NCBI GenBank assembly: GCA_030741355.1
Contig: JASLVM010000002.1
Coordinates: 1-51,931, forward strand
Reading direction: 5' to 3'
DNA length: 51,931 nt
Source of the DNA: Candidatus Poseidonia sp.
GTDB taxonomy: Archaea; Thermoplasmatota; Poseidoniia; Poseidoniales; Poseidoniaceae
Positions within the stretch are counted from its first letter, which is position 1; every line of letters starts with the position of its first letter. Both the position numbers and the translations under genes were made by a program. Below, in pieces: positions 1-7,834 of this stretch. A model generated the notes under the pieces. It was not told where the DNA came from, searched no databases, and saw only the letters and a list, made by a program, of their open reading frames with translations.

Positions 1-82
1 AGAAGACCAGGCCCACCAAACCGGTTTCGTCTCGCCCACAAGCAGCGGCGACGGGCCCCGTGTAACTCGGTGAAGCGATCAT
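1..82 (-). CDS. Possible N-terminus of a gene running off the left edge
   Basis: An ATG at 82-80 on the minus strand opens a frame of 27 codons that runs without a stop to the window edge. The peptide begins MIASPSYTGPVAAACG. It lies 134 nt downstream of the minus-strand rlmE-type gene, so it could be the next gene in that direction. No Shine-Dalgarno sequence is visible. I do not recognise the family. A plus-strand frame from base 1 to the stop at 124-126, giving a very basic peptide, is an alternative reading of the same stretch. Confidence 0.25.
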   Translation of the reverse strand, partial: MIASPSYTGPVAAACGRDETGLVGLVF

Positions 83-158
83 ACGGCGGGGGTACATCCG
101 CAAAACGACGAGTTCAAGCCGCCTGACGGGTGTGTTTGGACGAAGGTTGTCAATTCGA

Positions 159-176
159 TTGGCCGGTGTTGGCCAA
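159..176. terminator. Hairpin downstream of the RlmE-type gene
   Basis: TTGGCC and GGCCAA form a perfect 6-bp inverted repeat around a 6-nt loop, about 40 nt past the stop codon of the minus-strand methyltransferase gene. It may be a 3'-end structure of that transcript. No U-run follows, so a terminator role is only a suggestion. Confidence 0.25.
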
Positions 177-216
177 GAGAGGCCAGGGTACTGTTTCATG
201 ACCCGGACACATCTGC

Positions 217-972
217 TCAATGTTCTTCAAGCCCATCGTCGGTTTTTTTCCGGCGAACACGAAATGAAGAGGCCACAGGTTCGGGGTCATCTTCAATTTC
301 CTCACCGCCCACAAGTTTGTTCACGGCTGTTTCGTAGCGTTCACGCACCGATAATTTTGGAGCCTTCCAAGGCGTGTGGTGCCTGCAAACGAGGTAGACT
401 TCAGATGAAGAATTACGGGATGCATCTGGCGAATAGCGACGCACACTGGAGAAGTGTGGACGAACGGCTGTAATGAGTTCCTCAACACCGATGCCTTGGA
501 ACAGTTTGGTGGTGAAGCCCCCGCCTTTCTTGAGGAGCGGGAGAGCGAAGTCAAACACATCGGCAACGAGGGTCATGGCCACCGATTGATCCATGTCCCA
601 CTTTCCAGTGATGTGCGGTGAAATATCCGATACGATGACATTGAGCGGGTCACCACCGAGTTCCTCCAAAATTCGCTCCTGCGTGAGTGGGTCAGTGATA
701 TCACCGGTGAGTAAAATCGCACCTTCAACCGGCGCACACGGTTGAAGGTCAACACCAACCACTTTGCCATCTTGACCGACCAGTTCTACGGCGACTTGCG
801 CCCATCCACCGGGATGACAGCCGACATCGAGAACGAAATCGCCCTCGCGAACGAGATTGAAGCGCTGCTGGATTTGTTTGAGTTTGAACGCAGAACGGGC
901 TCGATAGCCACTGGCTTTGGCTTGTTTACGCCAAGAATCACGTTTGTGATTCTCCACCCAGTGGTCCGCCAT
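217..972 (-). CDS. rlmE: RlmE/FtsJ-family ribose 2'-O-methyltransferase
   Basis: SAM-dependent 2'-O-methyltransferase of the RrmJ/FtsJ family, expected to modify large-subunit rRNA. The 251-residue protein has the SAM-binding motif DVGCHPGGWAQ at residues 49-59. The catalytic tetrad reads K30-D116-K156-E191, with exactly the spacing of E. coli RlmE (K38-D124-K164-E199). I chose the ATG at 972 because the family core (FKL near residue 30) starts right after it; the frame stays open upstream to 1152, but that part has no family features and overlaps the divergent gene. The C-terminal 50 residues are basic and acidic low-complexity. It is divergent from the thioredoxin-like gene at 1091. The exact rRNA target is inferred. 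Confidence 0.9.
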   Translation of the reverse strand: MADHWVENHKRDSWRKQAKASGYRARSAFKLKQIQQRFNLVREGDFVLDVGCHPGGWAQVAVELVGQDGKVVGVDLQPCAPVEGAILLTGDITDPLTQERILEELGGDPLNVIVSDISPHITGKWDMDQSVAMTLVADVFDFALPLLKKGGGFTTKLFQGIGVEELITAVRPHFSSVRRYSPDASRNSSSEVYLVCRHHTPWKAPKLSVRERYETAVNKLVGGEEIEDDPEPVASSFRVRRKKTDDGLEEH

Positions 973-1090
973 GAAGAGGTCCTCAAGCCGACGCTCCGAC
1001 CTCGCCCTCATCAATCCTTTTCTCAAAACCAAGACAAAGCAAGGAATCAAGGCGTTCGGCGGCGTGGCGGCAACAACAGGAGGCGTGTGC

Positions 1091-2023
1091 ATGAAGTTGA
1101 ATCCAGCTGCGCTCCTGTGTACGATGGTCGCCCTGATGGTGGCCACACTCACCGTTCAGGCCACCGTGGTCAACCTGGCCACCTCCTTTGAACAACCCGT
1201 GATGACCGAGGGAGGAGGGCGGACCTTGCTCGTGGAAGAGATCACGGCCACGTGGTGCCCAACTTGTGCAGAAATTGACCCTGAACTGCTTCAGGTCGCC
1301 GATAGCCACGGTTCGAGAATCACGCTGTTGGCCTTGCACCCCACCGATGGTCTTGACGCCTTCCAACCCGAAGCCAGTCAACATCGCATCGACCGCCTTG
1401 CGTTGACCAACCCTGAGGTGGCCCAATCCACACCCACCTTCGTGGTTGAATCCGGAGAACCTCGCCGGGGCTACGATGCATGGGCTGATGTCCAACGAGA
1501 TATATTGAACGCTGAACTTGCCCGCCAGAACGTAAGTCAACTCGACGTCGAAGTGGTAAAAACCGAACGCGGCTACAAAGCAAGCGTCATCCACGCCGAC
1601 CTCATTACAACCAACGAAACCCAACTTACCTTGATGGTGATGGAACACGGGAAATCCATGCCAGACGGTGTTGTCAATCCAGGCGGAGACCATCGCGACC
1701 GTGTCGTGGTCGGTTTGGCGGAATGCGCCCTTGACAACCACACCATCACCACATCAATCGGCCTTTTCGATGCCACCGTAGAGGACACCTGTGAAGCGTC
1801 GTTTTCCGTTGAGTTCGACGCCATGGATTCTTGGAGCGTTCTTTTGGTGCACGAACCAACAGCAGCTGGCCTCGTAGCCGGTGAAGATGCACAATCTCAC
1901 GGCGCTGTTGAGTTGGCGTTCAGAGACCGAGGAATGACGTTGTCGGAATCCAACGGCGTTGGAACGGTTTTATTGGTCGCCTGCGGCATGCTAGCGATGG
2001 CTTCAATTGTTCGGAAAAAGTAA
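1091..2023 (+). CDS. Exported, C-terminally anchored thioredoxin-fold protein
   Basis: This 310-residue protein starts with a signal peptide (residues 1-24, hydrophobic core ALLCTMVALMVATL). It then has a thioredoxin-like active site TWCPTCAEIDP with Cys56 and Cys59. A cis-Pro-type segment (STPTF) follows around residues 115-120. The middle is a beta-rich domain, and the C-terminus is one hydrophobic helix ending in RKK (about 287-310), so the protein should face outside and be held in the membrane. It is probably a thiol-disulfide oxidoreductase. It lies close to the VKOR/TlpA cluster at 2.4-4.3 kb but on the other strand. The frame is open upstream to 971; the ATG at 1091 was chosen because the signal peptide begins there. 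The partner is unknown. Confidence 0.75.
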   Translation: MKLNPAALLCTMVALMVATLTVQATVVNLATSFEQPVMTEGGGRTLLVEEITATWCPTCAEIDPELLQVADSHGSRITLLALHPTDGLDAFQPEASQHRIDRLALTNPEVAQSTPTFVVESGEPRRGYDAWADVQRDILNAELARQNVSQLDVEVVKTERGYKASVIHADLITTNETQLTLMVMEHGKSMPDGVVNPGGDHRDRVVVGLAECALDNHTITTSIGLFDATVEDTCEASFSVEFDAMDSWSVLLVHEPTAAGLVAGEDAQSHGAVELAFRDRGMTLSESNGVGTVLLVACGMLAMASIVRKK

Positions 2024-2036
2024 TTTTTTCTTAATT
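2024..2036 (+). terminator. U-rich terminator of the thioredoxin-like gene
   Basis: A run of six T (2024-2029) and further T-rich sequence directly follow the stop codon at 2021-2023. Short U-runs act as archaeal transcription termination signals. There is no hairpin. Confidence 0.45.
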
Positions 2037-2108
2037 TACCTCCGGTGACTTCGTCGAAAGTGGAAGATTACTTCCGGAAAACGGCAGGATGACTCACGGG
2101 AAGAAGAA

Positions 2109-2121
2109 GGTTTGATAAACC
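2109..2121 (+). promoter_or_regulatory. Possible TATA box with small inverted repeat
   Basis: TTTGATAAA lies 22-30 nt before the ATG at 2141, the spacing of an archaeal TATA box feeding a nearly leaderless transcript. It is also the centre of the inverted repeat GGTTT-GAT-AAACC. Either reading is possible. Confidence 0.35.
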
Positions 2122-2140
2122 GCAAGGCCAATGTAACATC

Positions 2141-2410
2141 ATGACAAACACATGGGAAGACGTCACTTGGGAAACCGAGACACCCCGAAAAGAATGGGTC
2201 GTGGAATACTACGCCAAGGTCGGGAGTGAAACCACGCACCACCTGTCCGTTCTTCACGGAGAAGACATGGAAGCTGTGCAGCGAATGCTGATGCATGAAC
2301 TGCGCTCAACCTACACGGAGGCCTCGGAAATCGAGGTGACCGTGCTGCGCATGGAAGAAATTGAAACAGAACCCAACGTGGCCATGTTCAACGGTGCTTT
2401 TACGCCCTGA
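2141..2410 (+). CDS. Small hypothetical protein, 89 residues
   Basis: I do not recognise a family. The protein is soluble and mildly acidic with no cysteines, and alternating hydrophobic residues suggest a small alpha/beta fold (strand near WVVEYYAKV, helix near EDMEAVQRMLMHELRS, strand near IEVTVLRMEEI). It is a single-gene unit with a possible TATA box at 2111-2119. It ends with a TGA that abuts the stop codon of the convergent gene (TGATCA at 2408-2413). Clean spacing and gene-like composition support it as real. Confidence 0.65.
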   Translation: MTNTWEDVTWETETPRKEWVVEYYAKVGSETTHHLSVLHGEDMEAVQRMLMHELRSTYTEASEIEVTVLRMEEIETEPNVAMFNGAFTP

Positions 2411-2962
2411 TCACGCCTTTTCACGGTAGACCAGTTCGATGTATTGCCTGTCCTCAAGGATGAGTTTCTCGAAGTCGTAAACCTGCTCGCGGGTGCTTGG
2501 GTCAACCACGATGTTGCCGTCATCATCATACGAGTAGTTGTTGAGGAACATCAGAAATTCATGGTTGTCGTCAACCCGATGGTCGTCGAAACCGGATTCG
2601 TCCATGTGCTTGCCCCAAACGTCGAAGAAGGCCTCAAGCGGCGCTTCAATGCCGGACTCCTTGAATTCAACGTGAATTTTACCCGATGTGTCGTGCGTGT
2701 GCAACGGGCGCATGGTGCATCCCGGGTCGTTTAAACCAACATTACCTGGGACTTCAACTTCCTCTCCGAGCACAGAGATGTAGACCATGGGGTGATAGTG
2801 TTCCGCAAGTCCAGAATGTCCCCCGACGCACTCGTCGGCGAGAGCGTGACGCTCGTCGGCGGTGTTGAACGGTGGTTCGCCATCGCTTTGACCCAGCAAG
2901 AAACCCATGGCGATCAAAGCGCCCACTGTTATGAGCAGCCATATCAACGATTCTTTGTTCAT
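2411..2962 (-). CDS. Membrane-anchored His-rich hypothetical protein of the VKOR cluster
   Basis: Predicted 183 residues: one N-terminal transmembrane helix (WLLITVGALIAMGFLLG), then an extracytoplasmic domain. That domain carries HYHP, two cysteines (DECVGG and DPGCTM) and the motif RPLHTHDTSGKIHVEF. The histidine/cysteine set could bind metal or serve as a thiol substrate. It is the last gene of the epimerase-TlpA-VKOR run. A GTG start at 2971 overlaps the VKOR stop as GTGA; the ATG at 2962 has GGTGA six nt upstream and is preferred. I infer a role linked to VKOR from the position only. Confidence 0.7.
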   Translation of the reverse strand: MNKESLIWLLITVGALIAMGFLLGQSDGEPPFNTADERHALADECVGGHSGLAEHYHPMVYISVLGEEVEVPGNVGLNDPGCTMRPLHTHDTSGKIHVEFKESGIEAPLEAFFDVWGKHMDESGFDDHRVDDNHEFLMFLNNYSYDDDGNIVVDPSTREQVYDFEKLILEDRQYIELVYREKA

Positions 2963-2967
2963 CTCGC

Positions 2968-3609
2968 TCACCAGAATTTCTTGCCTTCTTCTTTCTCTGC
3001 TTCGGCCTCAACAGGTTCCTCGTCGTTCCAGAGACCTTCTTCATGCATTTTACCTGCCCGCCAAAATCCAAACAGACAGACCACGTTCGCGATGTGGGCC
3101 ATGGTACAGAACTGACAGATCTTCTCCATGGCGACCTCATAGGAAATCAAGAGGGCGATGATCGGAAGGCCGAGAGCCGTCATGTACTTGCCGTATTTGA
3201 GGTAATTTTCGGCCCATAGCGCATCGGGCTCCTTGGAAACACAATTGGTGATGAACATCAATCCACAGAAGGCAAAGATACCGATCATGCCCCATGGGAT
3301 GTTGAAGACAGGGTCGGTGTTGTATTGAGCATTACCAAGAACATCGTCGCAGGAAAACACGGTGGCGCTCGAGCAGACATTTCCTCCTTCGCTGATTTTA
3401 TTGGAAATCCAAAGTGTATGAACTGAAACCGCAAATCCGGCAAACACCACGAGGTTCATTCCGAGCATGTGGCGGCGACGAGCGTGCTTGAGCAGGGGAT
3501 TACGGCCGGAAAGCGATGCACCGAGTCCATCACCTGCTTTGGTCATCAAGACCAAGCCGAAGGCAATCGGTAGGATGTAGGCGATCAAGAGGAGGTTCTG
3601 GTCGACCAT
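2968..3609 (-). CDS. Vitamin K epoxide reductase (VKOR) family disulfide-generating membrane protein
   Basis: VKOR homologues act like DsbB: they oxidise a partner thioredoxin outside the cytoplasm and pass electrons to quinone. The 213-residue protein has the loop cysteines C79 and C87 (CSSATVFSC, the eight-residue spacing of human C43/C51). The quinone-site motif C165-QFC168 sits in the last helix region, and there are about five transmembrane segments. The C-terminal tail is acidic. No thioredoxin domain is fused; the separate anchored thioredoxin encoded 2 nt upstream (3612-4286) is the likely partner. Confidence 0.88.
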   Translation of the reverse strand: MVDQNLLLIAYILPIAFGLVLMTKAGDGLGASLSGRNPLLKHARRRHMLGMNLVVFAGFAVSVHTLWISNKISEGGNVCSSATVFSCDDVLGNAQYNTDPVFNIPWGMIGIFAFCGLMFITNCVSKEPDALWAENYLKYGKYMTALGLPIIALLISYEVAMEKICQFCTMAHIANVVCLFGFWRAGKMHEEGLWNDEEPVEAEAEKEEGKKFW

Positions 3610-3611
3610 GG

Positions 3612-4286
3612 TCAGGCCTCCTCGTTGTTCAATGTCAGTCGAAAGATCGCTTCTCGTACCTTTTCATCGGTATTCTCAGTCGAAGACCAAGCGACGATAC
3701 CATCTGGCTGAATGAGGAAATAAGCCGGTGTTCCAGGCACTTTCCATTCTTTCATGTTGTCTTGGTCGAGGTCATCGATGTAGACGAAATGATGACTCTC
3801 TCCGTCTCGAGAAGCACAAGAACTTCCGGCGCAGACTTCTTCACCGTTCTTGTTTCGAAAGGCTTCAATTTCGTCTTGACTTGAGTCGTGACCGGGAATG
3901 TCGAGTTCTGTTGCACTGGCGATGAAATTCACAACGGGCCCCTGCCAGTCGCCCACTCGCTTCATGAAATAGTCGGCGTCTTGGCCCATCTCACCCGCAG
4001 AACGAACGCAGAAAGGACAATCAGTATCCATGAACTCAACCAGCAACCACTGGCCCTCAACATCACCGGCCGTCCAGTTGACGGTCAAATAATCGTCCAT
4101 GTCAAACGCATACCAAGAACTGCCGTTGAAGGCCAGGCCCTCCAAAGGAGGAGCACGGTCGCCTTCCTTGGTCCCGGTTTTGATGGGGTCCGTGGTAACG
4201 GCGAGGAAAATGATGGCGACAAAGAAAAGCGCCATGATTTTGATTCCAGTATCGGTTCGTACATCAGCTTCGGTGTTGGTCTTCAT
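3612..4286 (-). CDS. Membrane-anchored TlpA-like thioredoxin
   Basis: An N-terminal helix (about residues 16-31, IKIMALFFVAIIFLAV) anchors an extracytoplasmic thioredoxin fold. The active site is DTDCPFCVRS (Cys90, Cys93) and the cis-proline motif is VPGTPAYFL. A second pair, CAGSSC, lies around residue 150. It is probably the redox partner of the VKOR encoded immediately downstream. The ATG at 4286 is preferred: it has GGAG about 12 nt upstream. A GTG at 4295 overlapping the epimerase stop (GTGA) is the alternative. Confidence 0.82.
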   Translation of the reverse strand: MKTNTEADVRTDTGIKIMALFFVAIIFLAVTTDPIKTGTKEGDRAPPLEGLAFNGSSWYAFDMDDYLTVNWTAGDVEGQWLLVEFMDTDCPFCVRSAGEMGQDADYFMKRVGDWQGPVVNFIASATELDIPGHDSSQDEIEAFRNKNGEEVCAGSSCASRDGESHHFVYIDDLDQDNMKEWKVPGTPAYFLIQPDGIVAWSSTENTDEKVREAIFRLTLNNEEA

Positions 4287-4291
4287 TGGGT

Positions 4292-5242
4292 TCACTCCAG
4301 TCCTATTTCATTAAGCAAGCATTCCGCCGTGTAGCGAATGGCCTCTTCACTGTTCATCTTGACATCAAATCCTGCCGCAAGCATCTTCTCAATGCCAAGG
4401 CGAGCACGAGGAATATCACCTGCCCATCCTCGGTCGCCACCGGTGTATTCGATGCTGGCGTCTTGGCAGCCCGTCACATCGACGACAATCTCCGCAATTC
4501 GACGAACGGAGGCTGTGTCATGACTCCCAAGATTGTACAAATTGAGAGGTTCATCCGCATGACTCATGACGTGCAAAATCGCATCCGCACAATCACCGAC
4601 TTCCATGTAGGACTTTTCTTGCAGTCCGTTGCCCAAAACCTCCAAACGCGACGGGTCCTTCTTGAGTTTGTGAATGAAATCAAAGATGACGCCGTGGGTG
4701 CCTCGAGCGCCGATGATGTTGGCAAAACGGAAAATCCATGCCTGCATTCCAAAGGTGCCCACCCAACTGCTGATGAGGCCTTCACCGGCTTGTTTGCTGG
4801 CGCCGTAGAGGGAGATGGGCATGCAAGGACCGTGATTTTCTGGTGTCGGGAGCGGTGCATTCTCTCCATAAACCACAGAACTGGATGCAAAAGCAATTTT
4901 TTGAACACCTGCGACTCGCATGGCTTCGAGGATGTTGTAGGTAGCGACGGTTCCCTGCTTGAGATCGGTGTCCGTGATACGCGTGCCAAGGCGAATATCG
5001 GGATTTGCAGCGAGATGGAACACACAGTCAATGTCCTTGGACATGGCTTTCTGAACGTCATCGGGGTGGCAAATATCACCCTCGACCATGGTGACCGCCC
5101 CCGTTTCAATGTGCTCTTGGATGAAGGAAGCCTGACCGCTTGAGAGGTTGTCAATGACCACGATGTGGTCACCTCGGGCGACCAATCGGTCGATGAGATG
5201 AGAGCCGATAAAGCCAGCACCGCCAGTAACCAAGGCTCGCAT
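4292..5242 (-). CDS. NAD-dependent nucleotide-sugar epimerase/dehydratase (GalE-like)
   Basis: Extended short-chain dehydrogenase of 316 residues. The Rossmann motif TGGAGFIG occupies residues 6-13, and the catalytic Tyr146-xxx-Lys150 (YGASK) is preceded by the serine run SSS (120-122). The typical NLYNLGS segment and the C-terminal EAIRYTAECL helix are present. UDP-glucose/UDP-GlcNAc 4-epimerase is the nearest functional group, but the substrate cannot be read from sequence. The ATG at 5242 was chosen because the nucleotide-binding motif starts three residues later and GGTGG lies upstream; the frame is open to 5458 without family features. It heads the minus-strand run with the TlpA-like and VKOR genes, which may be a convenience operon. 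Confidence 0.85.
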   Translation of the reverse strand: MRALVTGGAGFIGSHLIDRLVARGDHIVVIDNLSSGQASFIQEHIETGAVTMVEGDICHPDDVQKAMSKDIDCVFHLAANPDIRLGTRITDTDLKQGTVATYNILEAMRVAGVQKIAFASSSVVYGENAPLPTPENHGPCMPISLYGASKQAGEGLISSWVGTFGMQAWIFRFANIIGARGTHGVIFDFIHKLKKDPSRLEVLGNGLQEKSYMEVGDCADAILHVMSHADEPLNLYNLGSHDTASVRRIAEIVVDVTGCQDASIEYTGGDRGWAGDIPRARLGIEKMLAAGFDVKMNSEEAIRYTAECLLNEIGLE

Positions 5243-5367
5243 GGAATGACCACCAAAACCGCTCGTATAAGGGAAATGGTTCCAAGATGCGAACCTGCCG
5301 TAGGCTTGAAGGCGGTTAAGGCGGATGGTTCTGTTCCTGAGGGACCAGACTCGGAGGAGGTGAAAAC

Positions 5368-5616
5368 ATGAAGAAAACTGAAACTGAAAGCAACACGGAA
5401 TCGATGGATAACAACATCTTGGTGGGGTATGTTCGTCGCAGCAACGCCGGTGGAGCACTGAAGCTTTCCATCAACACGGCGGCCTTTGCTGACTGCAGCA
5501 CCTACATGACCAGTGACGGACAGGCTTACGTCCCGCTGGTGATCTCGATGGGGGCCTTGCAAAAGGTACTCTCGGGCGAGCGTGCAGTGACCACCGTCAC
5601 CCAACTCCACGATTGA
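5368..5616 (+). CDS. Small hypothetical protein, 82 residues
   Basis: Unrecognised. A strong Shine-Dalgarno sequence (GGAGGTG, 5355-5361) precedes the ATG at a good distance, so the gene is well supported. The first 15 residues are polar (MKKTETESNTESMD). The rest is hydrophobic-polar alternating and ends VTTVTQLHD, with one cysteine (ADCSTYM). No signal peptide or helix. It is a single gene between the divergent epimerase and the glycosyltransferase at 5761. Confidence 0.65.
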   Translation: MKKTETESNTESMDNNILVGYVRRSNAGGALKLSINTAAFADCSTYMTSDGQAYVPLVISMGALQKVLSGERAVTTVTQLHD

Positions 5617-5671
5617 AGCCAAGGCGCTCCCTCGTGCAGTTCCTTCTCTCTGAGAAGTACAATGCTGAGCG

Positions 5672-5689
5672 GTTGACCAAGGTCAACCA
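5672..5689. repeat. Perfect 8-bp inverted repeat
   Basis: GGTTGACC-AA-GGTCAACC is a perfect inverted repeat with a 2-nt spacer, 45 nt before the TATA box of the glycosyltransferase gene and 56 nt after the stop of the 82-residue gene. It could be a dimeric regulator's operator or a 3'-end structure. The seven-T run at 5718-5724 is too far away for a classical hairpin terminator. Confidence 0.5.
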
Positions 5690-5717
5690 CGAGGCCATTC
5701 CTTTGTTTCCAATCCTG

Positions 5718-5739
5718 TTTTTTTAAACATCCATATATA
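5718..5739 (+). promoter_or_regulatory. T-run and TATA box before the glycosyltransferase gene
   Basis: Seven T at 5718-5724 may terminate the upstream gene. TATATA at 5734-5739 lies 27 nt before the ATG at 5761, the spacing expected if the transcript starts at or next to the start codon (leaderless). There is no Shine-Dalgarno sequence, which fits. Confidence 0.6.
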
Positions 5740-5760
5740 GAACCTAGACGACGGAATCCC

Positions 5761-6705
5761 ATGCCTCAAGGGGAAGGACCGCACGGTGCGGCGAAACCTC
5801 ACATCATTGCAGGCATGCCCATGTACAACGAAGAAGAGACCATCGGGTCGGTTGTCACACGGGCCCTTCGATACGTCGATGAAGTCATTTGCATCGACGA
5901 CGGTTCCTCGGACGCCTCTGCACGAATTGCCGAAGCCTGCGGGGCTACGGTGATTCGACACCGCGTCAATCGTGGCTACGGCGGTGCGCTCAAAACACTC
6001 TTCCTTCGTGCTGCGGAATTGGACGCTGATGCCCTCGTTCTCTTGGACTCGGACGGACAGCACGAAACCTCCGACATCCCCAAACTCCTCGCTCCCATCC
6101 TCTCTGGGGAAGCCGATTTTGCCATTGGGTCACGGTTCGTTGACGGTGGAGGTGGCACCGATATGCCCGCTTACCGCCGTCTCGGTATCAAGGTCATCAC
6201 CGCCGCATCCAACCTCTCAAGCGAATTGGGAATTCGGGACACACAGTCCGGATTCCGTGCTTTTTCTCGAACCGCTTTGAACCGCCTCCGATTTGATTCT
6301 GAAGGCATGGAACTCTCTCTTGAAATGCTTGAAGACGCACATGAAAAGCAACTGAAGGTGCTTGAAGTGCCAACCGTCATTCGCTACGATGTTCCCAAAG
6401 GGTCCAACTTCACCGCAGTATCACATGGATTCACCGTCATGACGTGGGCGCTCCTCTCGCTTTCTCAAAAGAAACCACTGCTCGTTCTTGGCATTCCAGG
6501 ATTCGGTCTCCTCGCCGCTGGTGCAGCCATGGGCGTGAGCACCGCCCAAGACTTCACGTTGCAAATCGATAGCATCATTGGATCAGGCATCTCTGCGGTG
6601 TGGATCGGCTTACTCGGCCTATCGCTCATGGCCACGGGTTTGGTGCTTCAAAGCGCTCAACGCTTCTTGCGTTTACTCCTCGTTCGTGAGTTCGGATTGG
6701 ATTGA
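5761..6705 (+). CDS. DPM1/GT2-family glycosyltransferase with C-terminal membrane helices
   Basis: Family 2 glycosyltransferase of 314 residues resembling dolichyl-phosphate mannose/glucose synthases. The GT-A domain has GMPMYNEEETI near residue 20, CIDDGSSDAS near 45 and the metal-binding DSDGQHETSDI near 100. The acceptor-side motif GSRFVDGGGG and the DTQSGFRAF segment follow. Two C-terminal hydrophobic stretches (residues about 240-260 and 275-300) should sit in the membrane. It probably charges a polyprenyl phosphate with a sugar for N-glycosylation or surface polymers. It is transcribed alone from the TATA box at 5734. Confidence 0.87.
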   Translation: MPQGEGPHGAAKPHIIAGMPMYNEEETIGSVVTRALRYVDEVICIDDGSSDASARIAEACGATVIRHRVNRGYGGALKTLFLRAAELDADALVLLDSDGQHETSDIPKLLAPILSGEADFAIGSRFVDGGGGTDMPAYRRLGIKVITAASNLSSELGIRDTQSGFRAFSRTALNRLRFDSEGMELSLEMLEDAHEKQLKVLEVPTVIRYDVPKGSNFTAVSHGFTVMTWALLSLSQKKPLLVLGIPGFGLLAAGAAMGVSTAQDFTLQIDSIIGSGISAVWIGLLGLSLMATGLVLQSAQRFLRLLLVREFGLD

Positions 6706-6713
6706 ATTCAATC
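6700..6713. repeat. 14-bp perfect palindrome spanning two convergent stops
   Basis: GATTGAATTCAATC reads the same on both strands. It contains the TGA of the glycosyltransferase gene (6703-6705) and reaches into the stop of the convergent zinc-ribbon gene (6712-6714). It may be a bidirectional 3'-end signal or a by-product of tight packing. Confidence 0.5.
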
Positions 6714-6993
6714 AGAACAAGCGGTTCACCAGAACGAGCAGGTAGGGAACGGCAAATAATCCGAAAAAGACGAACATAGCAATGCGAACCGATCTCTGGT
6801 TTTTCTCGTCTTTCTCGTTTTGATCAATGCAGGCTTGTTGCTTGCAAACTCTTGGATCGGCTTTGACCGAAATAGCCTCTTGACAAATTCGACAGTGTTT
6901 GTGAGGTGGGACTTTCCCTCCGCTCGCAATGTTGCCAACAAACTGACTGGACTTCTTCGCCACCATGTCCTTTACTTTCCTTGCATCAACCAT
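6712..6993 (-). CDS. Zinc-ribbon membrane protein (DUF2116-like)
   Basis: A 93-residue protein. A short basic N-terminus leads to a treble-cysteine ribbon (KHCRICQEAI, then PRVCKQQAC). A charged linker (NEKDEKNQRS) and a C-terminal transmembrane helix (RIAMFVFFGLFAVPYLLVLV) follow. The arrangement matches the small archaeal DUF2116 family, of unknown function. It starts 9 nt after the UMP kinase stop and is probably co-transcribed with it. Confidence 0.75.
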   Translation of the reverse strand: MVDARKVKDMVAKKSSQFVGNIASGGKVPPHKHCRICQEAISVKADPRVCKQQACIDQNEKDEKNQRSVRIAMFVFFGLFAVPYLLVLVNRLF

Positions 6994-7002
6994 TCGCTCA
7001 CC

Positions 7003-7710
7003 TCATGCTTTGATGACCGTCCCCTCGAAGGGTTTGCCTTCGAGAGCATCATCCAAACGACGAACATCTCTTCCGTCGAGAACGGCTAAATCCAACCCTG
7101 CTTCCATAGCAACACCGACGGCGACAGGGTCGACCACGGTGGAGGCCCCTGGCTCAAGTGGAGTGCCGACACCAACGATTTCTCCAAGCTCTTTCAGCGT
7201 CATCTCCGTCAAGGCCTCTGCATCATCATGATGCCTTGGGTCCTTGGTGTAAACGTGCGGGACATTGGTGGCAATGATGCAGTGCCTTGCATGTACCGTC
7301 GCTGCCAATTTGACCGCCACGGTATCGGTGGTATGACCCGGAACGGTACCTCCCATGACAACGATGTGGTGGTCTTCGAGAAGAAGCCGGGCCGCTTCGA
7401 TGGTGTGGGGAACAACAGGCGCAACATCACAGCCGATATCCAAAAGAATTTGTTGGAGAACGGTGGCGTTCAAACGTGTTCCAGCAATGCCAATCTGGTC
7501 CAATTTCTCGCTGTCGTTGATGATTTCTTTTGCCAAACCAATGCCTTCTCTTGCTGGCAGACCTCCGCCAACAACCAGGCCGATTCGCCGTCCGTTGCCT
7601 TCGAGATGCACCATCAGTTGGCGCAATTGACCCATCCACATCGTACGAGCCGCTGCTTCCTCGGGACGGAGGAGGCTCCCGCCGAGGGCCACGACATGGA
7701 CGGTGCTCAT
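7003..7710 (-). CDS. pyrH: Archaeal-type uridylate kinase
   Basis: UMP kinase of the amino-acid-kinase fold, making UDP from UMP in pyrimidine synthesis. The 235-residue protein starts with VVALGGSLL, followed by VVGGGLPAREG and the archaeal-type TRLNATVLQQ segment. VVMGGTVPGHTTDTVAVKLA and the TNVPHVYTKDPRHH nucleotide-binding region come next. The ATG at 7710 has GGAGG 6 nt upstream, and the kinase core begins two residues later; the longer open frame back to 7977 is antisense to the aRF1 start. A zinc-ribbon membrane protein follows in the same unit. Confidence 0.9.
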   Translation of the reverse strand: MSTVHVVALGGSLLRPEEAAARTMWMGQLRQLMVHLEGNGRRIGLVVGGGLPAREGIGLAKEIINDSEKLDQIGIAGTRLNATVLQQILLDIGCDVAPVVPHTIEAARLLLEDHHIVVMGGTVPGHTTDTVAVKLAATVHARHCIIATNVPHVYTKDPRHHDDAEALTEMTLKELGEIVGVGTPLEPGASTVVDPVAVGVAMEAGLDLAVLDGRDVRRLDDALEGKPFEGTVIKA

Positions 7711-7834
7711 GGCTCTCCTCCGTCGCGGCCATGTTTTCATCCTATCCCTTGTCAAGCGAGACACCGTGTGAAAACACGATGTTGAGGAGGGAGAATTGAA
7801 GTGCCTTGCCACAGCCGGACAAAGGGGGAAGACC

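Noticed and set aside
983-1741. Open frame of 252 codons on the minus strand
   Set aside because: It lies antisense to the thioredoxin-like gene, has no family features and is rich in His, Gly and Cys as a mirror of the real codons.
4564-5622. 352-codon minus-strand frame overlapping the epimerase gene
   Set aside because: It is another frame of the epimerase region; the protein lacks motifs while the epimerase frame has the full Rossmann and YxxxK set.
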